Below, in pieces: positions 49,766-59,612 of a DNA stretch of 64,000 bases. Both the position numbers and the translations under genes were made by a program. Under the pieces are notes generated by a model. It did not search any database, was not told where the DNA came from, and saw only the letters and a program-made list of their open reading frames with translations. Origin of the DNA: Flavobacterium sp. (lineage in GTDB: Bacteria > Bacteroidota > Bacteroidia > Flavobacteriales > Flavobacteriaceae). The stretch spans positions 1-64,000 of the forward strand of contig NZ_JAHEBT010000004.1 in NCBI RefSeq assembly GCF_024642105.1, read 5' to 3'. How positions within the stretch are numbered: the stretch's first letter is position 1; each line of letters opens with the position of its first letter.

Positions 49766-52700
49766 ATGAAAAAAATACTATTCCTTTTCATTTTACTATT
49801 TGCGCTGAATTGTTTTTCTCAATTTAGCAAAACACACTATATTCCACCTATTACTTGGAATAATGCATCAACTACAAATCCTCAAGATCACTATATTTAT
49901 ATTTCAACTCCTAGTATTACAGATGTAAATTTTAAAATTATTGAAATTGGCGGAACTATTATTAATCGCACAGTAAACAAAAACACTCCTTATATTCATT
50001 CTATAGGTTCAGGAGGAAACACTCAACTATTCACTCCAAGTTTAAATACTGGGATTCTTTCAAACAAAGGGTATATTATTGAAAGTGAAGGACTAATTTA
50101 TACTAGTGTAAGAACCAATGCAGGAGGTGGAGCGCAAGCAGGAGGATTGGTTACGAAAGGAATTAGTGCTTTAGGAAAGCGATTTAGAGCTGGTGCTATG
50201 CTAAATAATTCCGCTATTGCAGGATTACTTAATTTTATCTCTGTTTTAGCTACAGAAAACAATACTAGTGTTACCATTTCTAATATTCCAATTGGAACTT
50301 TATTAGCGAACGGCACAACCTTTAATGGTCCAATTACTATCAATTTAAATAAAAACGAGAGTTATATATTAGCAATAAATGGCAATATCGGTGGTAATAT
50401 TATAGGTGCTTTAATAGAATCTAGCAAGAACGTTGTAGTTAATAGCGGTTCTTTTGGGGGAACAAATGACCCTTCTAGTTCTGGCGGTAGAGATGTGGGG
50501 TTTGATCAAATTGTAGGAGCTGATAAAATTGGGAATGAATACATATTTATAAAAGGACTTGGTTCAGCTGTACTCGAACGTGTTTTATTAATAGCGGATG
50601 AAGACAATACCGAAATTTATGCCAATGGGAGTACTACACCAATCATAATTCAGGCTGGACAAAATTATATTTTTGATGGTAGTGCATTTATCAATAATAA
50701 TTTATACATCACTAGTTCTAAAAAAGTTTTTGCATATCAAAGTATAGGAGGCACAACTTCCAATGCTAATCAAAATCTATTTTTTGTTCCCCCAATCAAT
50801 TGTTCAACACCCAAAATTGTTGACAATATACCTCAAATTAACAAAATAGGAAATGTAAACTATAATGGTACCGTCAATATAGTAACCGAAAATGGAGCAA
50901 CATTATTGATTAATGATAGTCCGGTTGGAATGACACCAATAGCAATCAATGGGAACTCAAAATTTGTATACTATTCAGTAAATTCTTTATCTGGAGATGT
51001 TAGTATTAAGTCGACAAAGCAGGTTTATGTTTCCTATTATGGAACCAATTCTGCAGCAACTTACGGAGGATATTATTCTGGTTTTGATTTAAAACCTGAA
51101 TTAACAATAAAAAATTCAACTTCTATATCAGGTAGTTGTATTCCAAATATTACACTTAAAACTGAACCAGATGTAGATTATACCTATCAATGGCTTAAAA
51201 ATGGAGTTGATATTATTGGTGAAACAGGAAACAGTTATTTACCAACTGCACCCGGCTATTATCAAGTAAAAAGAAGTATTCCAAGCTGTAGTACAAATAC
51301 TTTATCCGATAAAATTCCAATTAGTAATTGTCCCACAGATATCGATAATGATTTAGCAGCTGATAATATTGATTTAGATAATGATAATGATGGAATTACA
51401 AATTGTACAGAATCATTTGGAAATTCGGCTTTAGACCTTACTTCCACAAATATTACTAAACAAACCTATTCCAATATTTTTTCAACTAATATTACAACTA
51501 CATCTATAAATAATTCTGCTGTCATTACTCCTTTTATTGGAAAAACAAATGGGGATTTCATCAGTGAAGTTCCTGCTGGAAAAGGAAATAGTTTAGAATA
51601 TAAAATCAATTTTACTAATCCCATCTCCTTGGCTTTAGAATATACAAGTACAGCTAATAGTACCGATTTAATTAATTCAGATGGAGAATTTATGGTAAAG
51701 TCGGATATTGACAAAACGATAACTATATTAAATCCAAACAATCAATTATTAATCGACACTAATTATGATGGTATTTTTGAAAGTGGGGTCACTGAATATT
51801 CTTCCTTCGAAATACGCTTCAGATTAAATAGTACCACTCCACTTACAGCCGGAACAGGAACGTTTAGTTTTCAATCGTACTTAACCTCTTCTTTCTCTTT
51901 TGTTCATACAAACTTGTCGGATACCAATGATAACAAAGCTACTTTCACAATAAAAGCTACTTGTATTCCAAAAGATACCGACAATGATACTATTGCTGAT
52001 CAACTCGATTTGGACAGTGACAATGATGGTATTACAGATATAATCGAGTCACAGCAAAACACAGTAGTTAGCTCGTCTAGTTTGGACAATAACAAAGATG
52101 GTATCTATGATGTTTATAGCACAGGAATCGTTCCGCAAGATACCGATAACGATGGTGTTCCTGATTACTTAGATTTAGACTCTGACAATGATGGTATTTA
52201 TGATCTAGATGAGTCAGGAACTAATGCCACTAATATTGATATTGATAGCGATGGAATTAAAAATTTTAGAGAATTAGATAGTGATAATGATTATTGTTCT
52301 GATGTAATTGAAGCAGGGTATTTAGGCAATACAAATGCCACTCTTGGTAGTACTATCCCTCCTATAGTAAATTCTAACGGAATAGTAATCAGCGGTAACG
52401 GATATATCAATCCCAATATAAATTATACCATAGCAGCCCCAATTAGCATCGGTACGCAACCTCAAATAACTCCAATTTGTGAACTTCAAAATACTTCCGT
52501 TACAATAACTGACAATGGTGGCAACTCCTATCAATGGCAGTTATCTACAGACGGTACTAATTGGAACAACATCACTAATAACACTACTTATTCTGGAGTT
52601 ACATTAAACACCTTAAGTATTCATCAAGTTAGTAATTCCATGAATGGTTTTCAGTATCGTGTTCAATTGAATAAAGCAGGAAATAGTTGCGGATTGATTT

Positions 52701-54091
52701 CTAACCCTGCTACATTAACTATTTATGCCCTCCCTACTCTAGTAACATCAATAGATTTAAAACAATGCGACGATAATTCAGATGGTATTTCTGATTTTAA
52801 TTTAACCGAAAAAAATAATTTTATCTCGGCTAATTCTACTTCGGAAACATTCAACTATTACACTTCATTAATTGGAGCACAAACAAAAGACACGGCTACT
52901 TTAATTGCTAATCCATTAGCATTTACGACCAATTCAAAAAAAATATGGGTTAGAGTGGAGAATACAAACGGATGTTATAGCATTTCAGAAATCAATTTAA
53001 TTGTCTCTTCTACTCAAATACCAGCAACGTTTAAAAGAGAATTTCAAAATTGTGATGATGATATTGCTACTGTAAGTACCGATACAGACGGATTTTCGAA
53101 ATTCGACTTTAGTAGTGTTACGTCAGATATCCAAAGTTTTTTAATTCCACCTTTGACAAATTATACCATCAAATATTATCCTAATGAAGTAGATGCTTTA
53201 GCCGAAACTAATGAAATTACAAATACCTCCGGCTATAGAAATACAGGTTATCCTAATCAGCAAGATATCTGGGTAAGAGTGGAAAGTATTTTAGATAATG
53301 CCTGTTACGGATTAGGACCACATATTAAATTAATCGTAAATCCAAAACCTAATATTGACACTAATGCAGACGGGCATGACAATAAATTGGTATGTTCTAA
53401 TTTACCTTCATTTTTTGTGGAACTCAATGCCGGAATTACTGATGGATCACCAACAACTAATTATAACTACACTTGGACAAAAGATGGTATTGTTTTACCT
53501 ACAGAGAGCAACCCTACTCTAAATGTAAATACAAAAGGAACCTACTCTGTTACAGTGAATACAAATTCAGGCTGTTTCCGAACTAGAACTGTTCAAGTAA
53601 CCGCTTCTGATGTGGCAACAATTAATAGCGTTGACATTATTGATTTAACAGATGTAAATTCTGTTACAGTTAACGCTTCTGGAAAAGGTCTCTACGAATA
53701 TAGTTTAGATGCCCCTTCGGGCCCTTTCCAAACATCAAATTTGTTTGAAAACGTAGCTGCTGGAATTCATGACATATACGTTATAGATACAAATGGTTGT
53801 GGTACAATTGCAAAACAAGTTGCTGTGATTGGTGTTCCAAAGTTTTTTACCCCAAATGGAGATGGATACAATGATTATTGGAATATAAAAGGAGTAAATA
53901 ACATTTTTAGTTCAAAATCTATTATTTATATTTTTGATCGCTACGGAAAATTAATGAAACAAATTTTACCTTCCAGTCAAGGATGGGACGGAACAATCAA
54001 TGGAGAGCCAATGCCTGCTGATGATTATTGGTTTACCTTAAAATTAGAAGACGGAAGAGAAGCTAAAGGACATTTTAGTTTGAAACGATAA
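49766..54091 (+). CDS. Large T9SS type B surface protein with IgGFc-binding-like N-terminus
   Basis: 1441-aa secreted protein, signal peptide about 1-18. The N-terminal 430 residues resemble the IgGFc-binding family N-terminal domain (NTPYIHSIGSGGNTQLF, ISVLATENNTSVTISNIPIG, KVFAYQSIGG). Three calcium-binding thrombospondin type 3-like blocks follow, each with D-x-D-x-D spacing: DIDNDLAADNIDLDNDNDG, DTDNDTIADQLDLDSDNDG and DTDNDGVPDYLDLDSDNDG (about 528-830). Ig-like domains (about 890-1340) lead to the type B sorting domain (FFTPNGDGYNDYWNIKGV ... GHFSLKR). It probably forms a long surface filament or adhesin; ligand unknown. It begins 23 bp after the preceding gene. Confidence 0.9.
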   Translation: MKKILFLFILLFALNCFSQFSKTHYIPPITWNNASTTNPQDHYIYISTPSITDVNFKIIEIGGTIINRTVNKNTPYIHSIGSGGNTQLFTPSLNTGILSNKGYIIESEGLIYTSVRTNAGGGAQAGGLVTKGISALGKRFRAGAMLNNSAIAGLLNFISVLATENNTSVTISNIPIGTLLANGTTFNGPITINLNKNESYILAINGNIGGNIIGALIESSKNVVVNSGSFGGTNDPSSSGGRDVGFDQIVGADKIGNEYIFIKGLGSAVLERVLLIADEDNTEIYANGSTTPIIIQAGQNYIFDGSAFINNNLYITSSKKVFAYQSIGGTTSNANQNLFFVPPINCSTPKIVDNIPQINKIGNVNYNGTVNIVTENGATLLINDSPVGMTPIAINGNSKFVYYSVNSLSGDVSIKSTKQVYVSYYGTNSAATYGGYYSGFDLKPELTIKNSTSISGSCIPNITLKTEPDVDYTYQWLKNGVDIIGETGNSYLPTAPGYYQVKRSIPSCSTNTLSDKIPISNCPTDIDNDLAADNIDLDNDNDGITNCTESFGNSALDLTSTNITKQTYSNIFSTNITTTSINNSAVITPFIGKTNGDFISEVPAGKGNSLEYKINFTNPISLALEYTSTANSTDLINSDGEFMVKSDIDKTITILNPNNQLLIDTNYDGIFESGVTEYSSFEIRFRLNSTTPLTAGTGTFSFQSYLTSSFSFVHTNLSDTNDNKATFTIKATCIPKDTDNDTIADQLDLDSDNDGITDIIESQQNTVVSSSSLDNNKDGIYDVYSTGIVPQDTDNDGVPDYLDLDSDNDGIYDLDESGTNATNIDIDSDGIKNFRELDSDNDYCSDVIEAGYLGNTNATLGSTIPPIVNSNGIVISGNGYINPNINYTIAAPISIGTQPQITPICELQNTSVTITDNGGNSYQWQLSTDGTNWNNITNNTTYSGVTLNTLSIHQVSNSMNGFQYRVQLNKAGNSCGLISNPATLTIYALPTLVTSIDLKQCDDNSDGISDFNLTEKNNFISANSTSETFNYYTSLIGAQTKDTATLIANPLAFTTNSKKIWVRVENTNGCYSISEINLIVSSTQIPATFKREFQNCDDDIATVSTDTDGFSKFDFSSVTSDIQSFLIPPLTNYTIKYYPNEVDALAETNEITNTSGYRNTGYPNQQDIWVRVESILDNACYGLGPHIKLIVNPKPNIDTNADGHDNKLVCSNLPSFFVELNAGITDGSPTTNYNYTWTKDGIVLPTESNPTLNVNTKGTYSVTVNTNSGCFRTRTVQVTASDVATINSVDIIDLTDVNSVTVNASGKGLYEYSLDAPSGPFQTSNLFENVAAGIHDIYVIDTNGCGTIAKQVAVIGVPKFFTPNGDGYNDYWNIKGVNNIFSSKSIIYIFDRYGKLMKQILPSSQGWDGTINGEPMPADDYWFTLKLEDGREAKGHFSLKR
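53933..54091 (+). repeat. Near-identical C-terminal module, copy 1
   Basis: 159 bp encoding the last 52 residues of the 1441-aa protein. A hand alignment with 56770-56928 shows 10 differences, about 94% identity, whereas the DNA upstream is dissimilar. Confidence 0.85.
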
Positions 54092-54147
54092 TAGCATTTA
54101 TCCGTAATACTTAAACTAATTCCATAAATTTGAGTTCTATTTAATAT

Positions 54148-56928
54148 ATGAAAGCAAAGTTTTTACTTTTAGTTACAATTCTAATTTACAATACTTCTTT
54201 TAGTCAAAAAGAAGCTGCAATATGGTACTTTGGAGAAAAAGCAGGACTAGATTTCAATTCAGGCAGTCCTGTAAGTATAACTAATGGTAAAATTATTACT
54301 AATGAAGGGTGTGCATCAATTTCCGACAAAAATGGTAATATTCTTTTTTATACAGATGGTTCTGTTGTTTATAATAAATTACACCAAATAATGCCTAATG
54401 GGAGCGGTCTTTTAGGACATAAATCGAGTACACAATCTGCAATTATTGTCCCAAAACCAAACAATCCTTACGTATATTATATTTTCACAGTAGACCAACC
54501 ACTACCAGACAATGTAGATGATAATTTATTAAACGATGAAGACCCCCCTAATAATGGACTAAACTACTCACAAGTTGATTTAAGATTAGATAATGGATTA
54601 GGAGATATTTCAGCTAATGAAAAAAACATCCATTTAATTACATACAATACAGAAAATAGTGAAGAGGTTAATTTCAAGTGTTCTGAAAAGATTACAGCCG
54701 TTCAACATGGAGATGGTATTTCTTATTGGGTAATAACCCATTTTTTAAATAATTTTTATGCTTTTAAAATTAGTAATAATGGAGTTAGTAAAACTCCTAT
54801 TTTATCTTCTACTCCACTGAATGTTCCTATTGGTGGTTATCTTAGTAACGCAATTGGATACTTAAAAATTTCCCCAAACGGAACAAAATTAGCAATAGCA
54901 AATTCTTCATCAAAAACTAGTAATGAATTAGGACCTAAAGGTGAAACTAGAAGAAATACAGGTAATGTGTGGTTATTTGATTTTAATTCAACCACAGGTA
55001 GAATTTTCAATGGAATTTCAATTATAAGTGGTATTAATCCTTATGGACTAGAATTTTCAGCAAAATCAAAAAAATTATATATAACTTCTAATCTGTTTGA
55101 CATAGAAGGTATTAGTCAAGGAAGTACTTTATTACAGTACAATTTAAAGAGCAATGATATTATCAGTTCTAAAACAGAAATTTTAACTTCATCGAATGTA
55201 GCTGGAGCACTACAATTAGGTATAGACGAAAAAATATATCGATCAGGTTATCCTACTTCTCAAAATGGGTTTAACAAACTGTCTGTAATAAATAATCCTG
55301 AATTAAATGGGACCGATTGTAATTTTATTCAAAATCAAGTAGATTTAAAGGGGTATAAAGTCTTTCTCGGATTACCACCGTTTATTACTTCGTTATTCTT
55401 GTATTCTTTCAATTATGAATCCAATTGCATAGGAAGTCCAACTCATTTTTATTTTAACTCCTCCGAAACGGTTGACTCTGTAATTTGGGATTTTGGGGAT
55501 GGATCCAGTTCAACAGAAAAAAACACATTTCATACTTATTTATTACCGGGAAATTACAAAGTAACTTTAATAAAAACAGTTAATGGAGAAGAAAAAGAAC
55601 CTATTGAAAAAAATATTACAATATTTGAAACCCCAAAAACATCCATTACACCATACAAGATAATTCAGTGCGATACCGAAGATAGTAATTCAACAGATGG
55701 GTTAGCAAAATTTAATTTAGACTTAGCTAAAGAAACATTACTTGCAGGTCAAAAAGATGTTGAAATCTATTATTATAAATCCGTTATTGATGCTAATAAT
55801 GATATTAATAATTTAAATTCATTAGAACTAATCTATCAAAATACCGTACCTAATGAAACTATATATGCCAAATTAGTCCTTCCTTCAGGCTCTTGTTACA
55901 GCATACAAACAGTTATTTTACATGCAAATCCAAATATTTCAATTTTGCCAAGTCCCTTGCATGAATGTGCTACTTCAAGTAACAAAGCTGAATTTGATTT
56001 AGAAAAAAAGACAATTCAAATACGAACAGAACTCAATTTACCTCAAAATATAATCTTCACCTTTTTCGACACTAAAAATGATGCAGAATTAGGAACTAAT
56101 CCATTAGGTAAAAGGTACTTATCTAATTCAAAAACTCTATTTATTAGAGCCGAAAATGCAGAAGGGTGTTTTGGAACTGGTCAATTTGACATTATAGTAG
56201 ATCAAAGTCCTGCAATCGAACTAAAAGAGACTAAAATACTTTGTGAAGGTATTAACAACTTTTCTATTTTGGATTCAGGTATCATTCTTCCTGCAACTGA
56301 AAATGATTTCACCTATTTATGGAATACTAATGAAACTTCTCCTACAATCAGAACAACTAAAGCGGGAAATTATAATGTAACTGTCACTAATAATTTAGGC
56401 TGTAAAGCAACTCGAAATATAACTCTTACTTTATCTAAACTTGCAAGAATCAATTCATTACAAATTAAAGATTTACAAAAAAACAATCAAGTTATTGTAC
56501 TACTCGAAAACCCAACAGGGTATCTTTACAAAATAATTTTCGAAAACGGAACAGAAACAGCTTTTCAGAATAATCCCATATTTGAAAATATACCCGGAGG
56601 ACTTCATCAACTGATTATTAAAAATATTGATGGTTGTGGTCAGATCGATTCAGAATTAGTAATTCTAGAAGCACCTATTTTCTTTACCCCAAATGGAGAT
56701 GGTTTCAACGACTATTGGAATTTAAAGGGTAACAATGGAACTGTCACAATACAATCTAATATTTACATCTTTGATCGCTACGGAAAATTAATGAAACAAA
56801 TTTTACCTTCTAGCCAAGGATGGGACGGAACAATCAATGGAGAACTTTTGCCTGCTGATGATTATTGGTTTAGTGTAAAATTAGAAGACGGAAGAGAAGC
56901 TAAAGGACATTTTAGTTTGAAGCGATAA
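54148..56928 (+). CDS. T9SS type B surface protein with PKD domain
   Basis: 926-aa secreted protein, signal peptide about 1-19 (FLLLVTILIYNTSFSQ). The N-terminal 430 residues look like a beta-propeller or repetitive beta domain (KEAAIWYFGEKAGLDFNSGSPVSITNGK, SSTQSAIIVPKPNNPYVYYIFTVD). One PKD domain follows (VIWDFGDGSSSTEKNTFHTYLLPGNYKVTL, about 447-477). Ig-like segments (about 500-840) precede the type B sorting domain (FFTPNGDGFNDYWNLKGN ... GHFSLKR). Its last 52 residues are almost identical to those of the preceding protein. The 56-bp gap suggests co-transcription or an own promoter. Function unknown. Confidence 0.9.
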   Translation: MKAKFLLLVTILIYNTSFSQKEAAIWYFGEKAGLDFNSGSPVSITNGKIITNEGCASISDKNGNILFYTDGSVVYNKLHQIMPNGSGLLGHKSSTQSAIIVPKPNNPYVYYIFTVDQPLPDNVDDNLLNDEDPPNNGLNYSQVDLRLDNGLGDISANEKNIHLITYNTENSEEVNFKCSEKITAVQHGDGISYWVITHFLNNFYAFKISNNGVSKTPILSSTPLNVPIGGYLSNAIGYLKISPNGTKLAIANSSSKTSNELGPKGETRRNTGNVWLFDFNSTTGRIFNGISIISGINPYGLEFSAKSKKLYITSNLFDIEGISQGSTLLQYNLKSNDIISSKTEILTSSNVAGALQLGIDEKIYRSGYPTSQNGFNKLSVINNPELNGTDCNFIQNQVDLKGYKVFLGLPPFITSLFLYSFNYESNCIGSPTHFYFNSSETVDSVIWDFGDGSSSTEKNTFHTYLLPGNYKVTLIKTVNGEEKEPIEKNITIFETPKTSITPYKIIQCDTEDSNSTDGLAKFNLDLAKETLLAGQKDVEIYYYKSVIDANNDINNLNSLELIYQNTVPNETIYAKLVLPSGSCYSIQTVILHANPNISILPSPLHECATSSNKAEFDLEKKTIQIRTELNLPQNIIFTFFDTKNDAELGTNPLGKRYLSNSKTLFIRAENAEGCFGTGQFDIIVDQSPAIELKETKILCEGINNFSILDSGIILPATENDFTYLWNTNETSPTIRTTKAGNYNVTVTNNLGCKATRNITLTLSKLARINSLQIKDLQKNNQVIVLLENPTGYLYKIIFENGTETAFQNNPIFENIPGGLHQLIIKNIDGCGQIDSELVILEAPIFFTPNGDGFNDYWNLKGNNGTVTIQSNIYIFDRYGKLMKQILPSSQGWDGTINGELLPADDYWFSVKLEDGREAKGHFSLKR
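56770..56928 (+). repeat. Near-identical C-terminal module, copy 2
   Basis: Counterpart of 53933-54091. Most differences are clustered in two short patches, the others are single synonymous changes. Confidence 0.85.
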
Positions 56929-56942
56929 TCAATTCAAAAAGG

Positions 56943-56968
56943 AAACCACCAACTTTCATTGGTGGTTT
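56943..56968. terminator. Terminator after the T9SS genes
   Basis: AAACCACCAA and TTGGTGGTTT form a perfect 10-bp stem with a 6-nt loop, followed by a T run. It lies between converging genes. Confidence 0.85.
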
Positions 56969-56994
56969 TTTCTATAATTAAGATTTTTTTATCC

Positions 56995-58791
56995 TTAGAT
57001 TTTAAATCTCTTTCTATCTGTTTCTGTCAAATAAATTTTTCTCAAACGAATACTTTTTGGAGTAACCTCAACATATTCATCTTTTTGAATGTATTCCAAC
57101 GCTTCCTCAAGAGAGAAAATAATTGGTGGAATAATTCTAGCTTTCTCATCATTTCCAGAAGAACGAACATTTGATTGTTTTTTCGCCTTCGTTACGTTGA
57201 TACACATATCATCGCTACGAGAATTCTCTCCAATTACTTGACCTTCGTAAATTTCATCATTTGGATTAACGAAGAATTTACCACGATCTTGTAATTTATC
57301 GATAGAATAAGGAATCGCTTTTCCATTTTCCATAGAAATCAATGAACCATTATTTCTACCTGGAATTTCACCTTTATAAGGCTCATATCCAATGTAACGG
57401 TGTGACATAATGGCCTCACCCGCTGTAGCAGTTAATAATTGATTACGCAATCCGATGATTCCACGTGATGGAATATTGAATTTAATAATCATACGCTCCC
57501 CTTTAGCTTCCATAGAAAGCATTTCTCCTTTACGAATAGTAACAAATTCTACTGCACGCCCAGAAAGATTCTCAGGTAAGTCGATTGTTAATTCTTCAAT
57601 TGGCTCACATTTTTTACCATCAATTTCTTTGATGATAACTTGTGGTTGACCAATTTGCAACTCATACCCTTCTCTTCTCATCGTTTCGATAAGAACCGAT
57701 AAGTGCAATACTCCACGTCCAAAAACCATGAATTTATCAGCTGAATCAGTTTCACCTAACTTCATTGCTAAGTTTTTCTCTAATTCTTTTGTTAATCTTT
57801 CACGGATATGACGAGAGGTAACAAATTTTCCTTCTTTACCAAAGAAAGGCGAATCGTTAATGGTAAACAACATACTCATTGTAGGCTCATCAATAGCGAT
57901 AGTTTGTAATGCTTCTGGATTTTCAAAATCAGCGATAGTATCTCCAATTTCAAATCCTTCAACACCAATAATAGCACAAATATCACCTGCAATTACTTGT
58001 TGTACTTTTTTACGACCCAATCCTTCAAAAGTATGTAATTCTTTAATTCTTGATTTCAAAATAGCACCATCTCTTTTTACCAAAGAGATTGGCATTCCTT
58101 CATTTAAAACACCTCTTTCTAAACGACCGATTGCGATACGTCCTGTAAAAGAAGAAAAATCTAAAGAAGTAATCAACATTTGTGGTGTTCCTTCAGAAAC
58201 TTTAGGAGCTGGCACATTTGCAATTACCATATCTAATAAAGGCTCAATGTTTTCGGTTTGATTTTTCCAATCATCTGACATCCAGTTATTTTTAGCTGAA
58301 CCGTAAACTGTTGGGAAATCCAATTGTTCTTCGGTAGCTCCTAGTTCAAACATTAAGTCGAATACTTTCTCATGAACTTCTTCAGGAGTACAGTTTTCTT
58401 TATCTACTTTATTAATAACCACACATGGTTTTAAACCTAAATCAATTGCTTTTTGCAAAACAAAACGGGTTTGTGGCATTGGTCCTTCAAAAGCATCTAC
58501 CAATAAACAAACTCCATCAGCCATATTCAATACACGCTCTACCTCACCACCAAAATCGGCGTGACCAGGAGTATCAATAATATTGATTTTTGTTCCTTTA
58601 TAAACAACAGAAACGTTTTTTGAAGTAATCGTGATTCCTCTTTCACGCTCTAAGTCGTTGTTGTCAAGGATTAAGTCACCTGTATTTTCGTTATCACGAA
58701 ATAATTGACAGTGATACATAATTTTATCAACCAAAGTCGTTTTACCGTGGTCAACGTGGGCAATAATTGCAATGTTTCTAATAGATTCCAT
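56995..58791 (-). CDS. typA: Translational GTPase TypA/BipA
   Basis: Ribosome-associated GTPase of the EF-G class that helps 50S assembly and stress or low-temperature growth. 598 aa, full length. G-motifs are intact: AHVDHGKTT (G1, 11-19), [14 protein letters not shown] (G2 region), [12 protein letters not shown] (G3, about 73-84) and NKVD (G4, about 127-130). The C-terminal BipA-specific domain is present ([38 protein letters not shown]). It stands alone with its own -7 element. Confidence 0.96.
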   Translation of the reverse strand: MESIRNIAIIAHVDHGKTTLVDKIMYHCQLFRDNENTGDLILDNNDLERERGITITSKNVSVVYKGTKINIIDTPGHADFGGEVERVLNMADGVCLLVDAFEGPMPQTRFVLQKAIDLGLKPCVVINKVDKENCTPEEVHEKVFDLMFELGATEEQLDFPTVYGSAKNNWMSDDWKNQTENIEPLLDMVIANVPAPKVSEGTPQMLITSLDFSSFTGRIAIGRLERGVLNEGMPISLVKRDGAILKSRIKELHTFEGLGRKKVQQVIAGDICAIIGVEGFEIGDTIADFENPEALQTIAIDEPTMSMLFTINDSPFFGKEGKFVTSRHIRERLTKELEKNLAMKLGETDSADKFMVFGRGVLHLSVLIETMRREGYELQIGQPQVIIKEIDGKKCEPIEELTIDLPENLSGRAVEFVTIRKGEMLSMEAKGERMIIKFNIPSRGIIGLRNQLLTATAGEAIMSHRYIGYEPYKGEIPGRNNGSLISMENGKAIPYSIDKLQDRGKFFVNPNDEIYEGQVIGENSRSDDMCINVTKAKKQSNVRSSGNDEKARIIPPIIFSLEEALEYIQKDEYVEVTPKSIRLRKIYLTETDRKRFKI

Positions 58792-58810
58792 CTGTGATTT
58801 TTAATGGGTG

Positions 58811-58818
58811 CAAAGGTA
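58811..58818 (-). promoter_or_regulatory. -7 element of typA (TACCTTTG)
   Basis: The minus strand reads TACCTTTG; predicted leader about 15 nt to ATG 58791. Confidence 0.55.
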
Positions 58819-58883
58819 CACTTTATTTTGAGATAAAAAATTGTTTCTATTCATTACTTAACACCAAAATAATACGTAATAAA

Positions 58884-58910
58884 AAAAGCCTCCTAAAAAA
58901 GGAGGCTTTT
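58884..58910 (-). terminator. rpsT terminator
   Basis: AAAAGCCTCC and GGAGGCTTTT form a 10-bp stem, with a run of T on the minus strand after the stem. It lies 21 bp after the rpsT stop. Confidence 0.85.
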
Positions 58911-58931
58911 ACTATCTTCAATTGTATTTAA

Positions 58932-59183
58932 TTACAATTTAGCAACGTGTTTAGTTAACTTTGATTTCAAGTTAGATGCTTTGTTATCATGAATGATATT
59001 TTTCTTAGCTAACTTGTCAATCATAGAGATAACAGCAGATAATTTAGATGAAGCATCTGCTTTATCAGTAGCCAAACGCAAAGCTTTAATCGCATTACGA
59101 GTAGTTTTGTGTTGGTATCTGTTTAATACTCTTTTCTTTTCGTTACTTCTAATTCTTTTTAAAGCTGACTTATGATTTGCCAT
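58932..59183 (-). CDS. rpsT: 30S ribosomal protein bS20
   Basis: Small-subunit ribosomal protein that binds 16S rRNA. 83 aa, normal length. Lys/Arg-rich helical protein with the family start MANHKSALKRIRSNEKKRVLNRYQHKTTRNAIKAL and the end DKLAKKNIIHDNKASNLKSKLTKHVAKL. It stands alone with a terminator; in many bacteria it is a single-gene unit with autogenous control, which cannot be judged here. Confidence 0.97.
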   Translation of the reverse strand: MANHKSALKRIRSNEKKRVLNRYQHKTTRNAIKALRLATDKADASSKLSAVISMIDKLAKKNIIHDNKASNLKSKLTKHVAKL

Positions 59184-59344
59184 TTGGTGTATATTTTAAA
59201 ATGTAAATAACTAATTAATATATTAGAAATAAAATTAGAAAAACCTCCCACAATTAATCATTATTAATCACTTCAGTTTTAACTAACAAAACAAATAAGG
59301 AGACACCAAAATTTGTTTCATAAAACCATTTCAAAACTAATTTG

Positions 59345-59416
59345 TAGTCCGTGGGGGAATCGAACCCCCCTTACCAGGATGAAAACCTGGCGTCCTAACC
59401 GATAGACGAACGGACC
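59345..59416 (-). tRNA. tRNA-Glu (UUC), copy 1
   Basis: 72-nt tRNA on the minus strand, 5' GGTCCGTTCG ... ACGGACTA 3'. The acceptor stem closes with one G-U pair. The anticodon stem CCAGG/CCTGG encloses loop TTTTCAT with anticodon TTC. The T-arm has GGTTCGATTCC. CCA is not encoded. It is identical to the copy at 59463-59534, 46 bp away. Confidence 0.97.
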
Positions 59417-59462
59417 ATTTTCCTTCTAAGTTCAGGATAACTATAGCATTAATCAGATTTTG

Positions 59463-59534
59463 TAGTCCGTGGGGGAATCGAACCCCCCTTACCAGGATGA
59501 AAACCTGGCGTCCTAACCGATAGACGAACGGACC
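59463..59534 (-). tRNA. tRNA-Glu (UUC), copy 2
   Basis: Identical in all 72 positions to the copy at 59345-59416, including lack of an encoded CCA. It is upstream of copy 1 in the transcript; a -7 element at 59562-59555 probably drives both. Confidence 0.97.
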
Positions 59535-59554
59535 TCAATTCTGTAATGCGGATG

Positions 59555-59562
59555 CAAAAATA
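59555..59562 (-). promoter_or_regulatory. -7 element of the tRNA-Glu pair (TATTTTTG)
   Basis: The minus strand reads TATTTTTG, with a predicted transcription start about 16 nt before the first tRNA. Confidence 0.5.
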
Positions 59563-59612
59563 CAACTATTTTTTAGACGCACAAGAGTAGATGCGAAAAA
59601 AAAATATTTTTT

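Noticed and set aside
59345..59534. Possible CRISPR-like direct repeat
   Set aside because: The two 72-nt repeats are tRNA-Glu genes; there is no third unit and no cas gene.
59345..59534. tRNA-Glu as phage or island attachment site
   Set aside because: No integrase, no partial tRNA copy and no island-type genes nearby; flanking genes are housekeeping.
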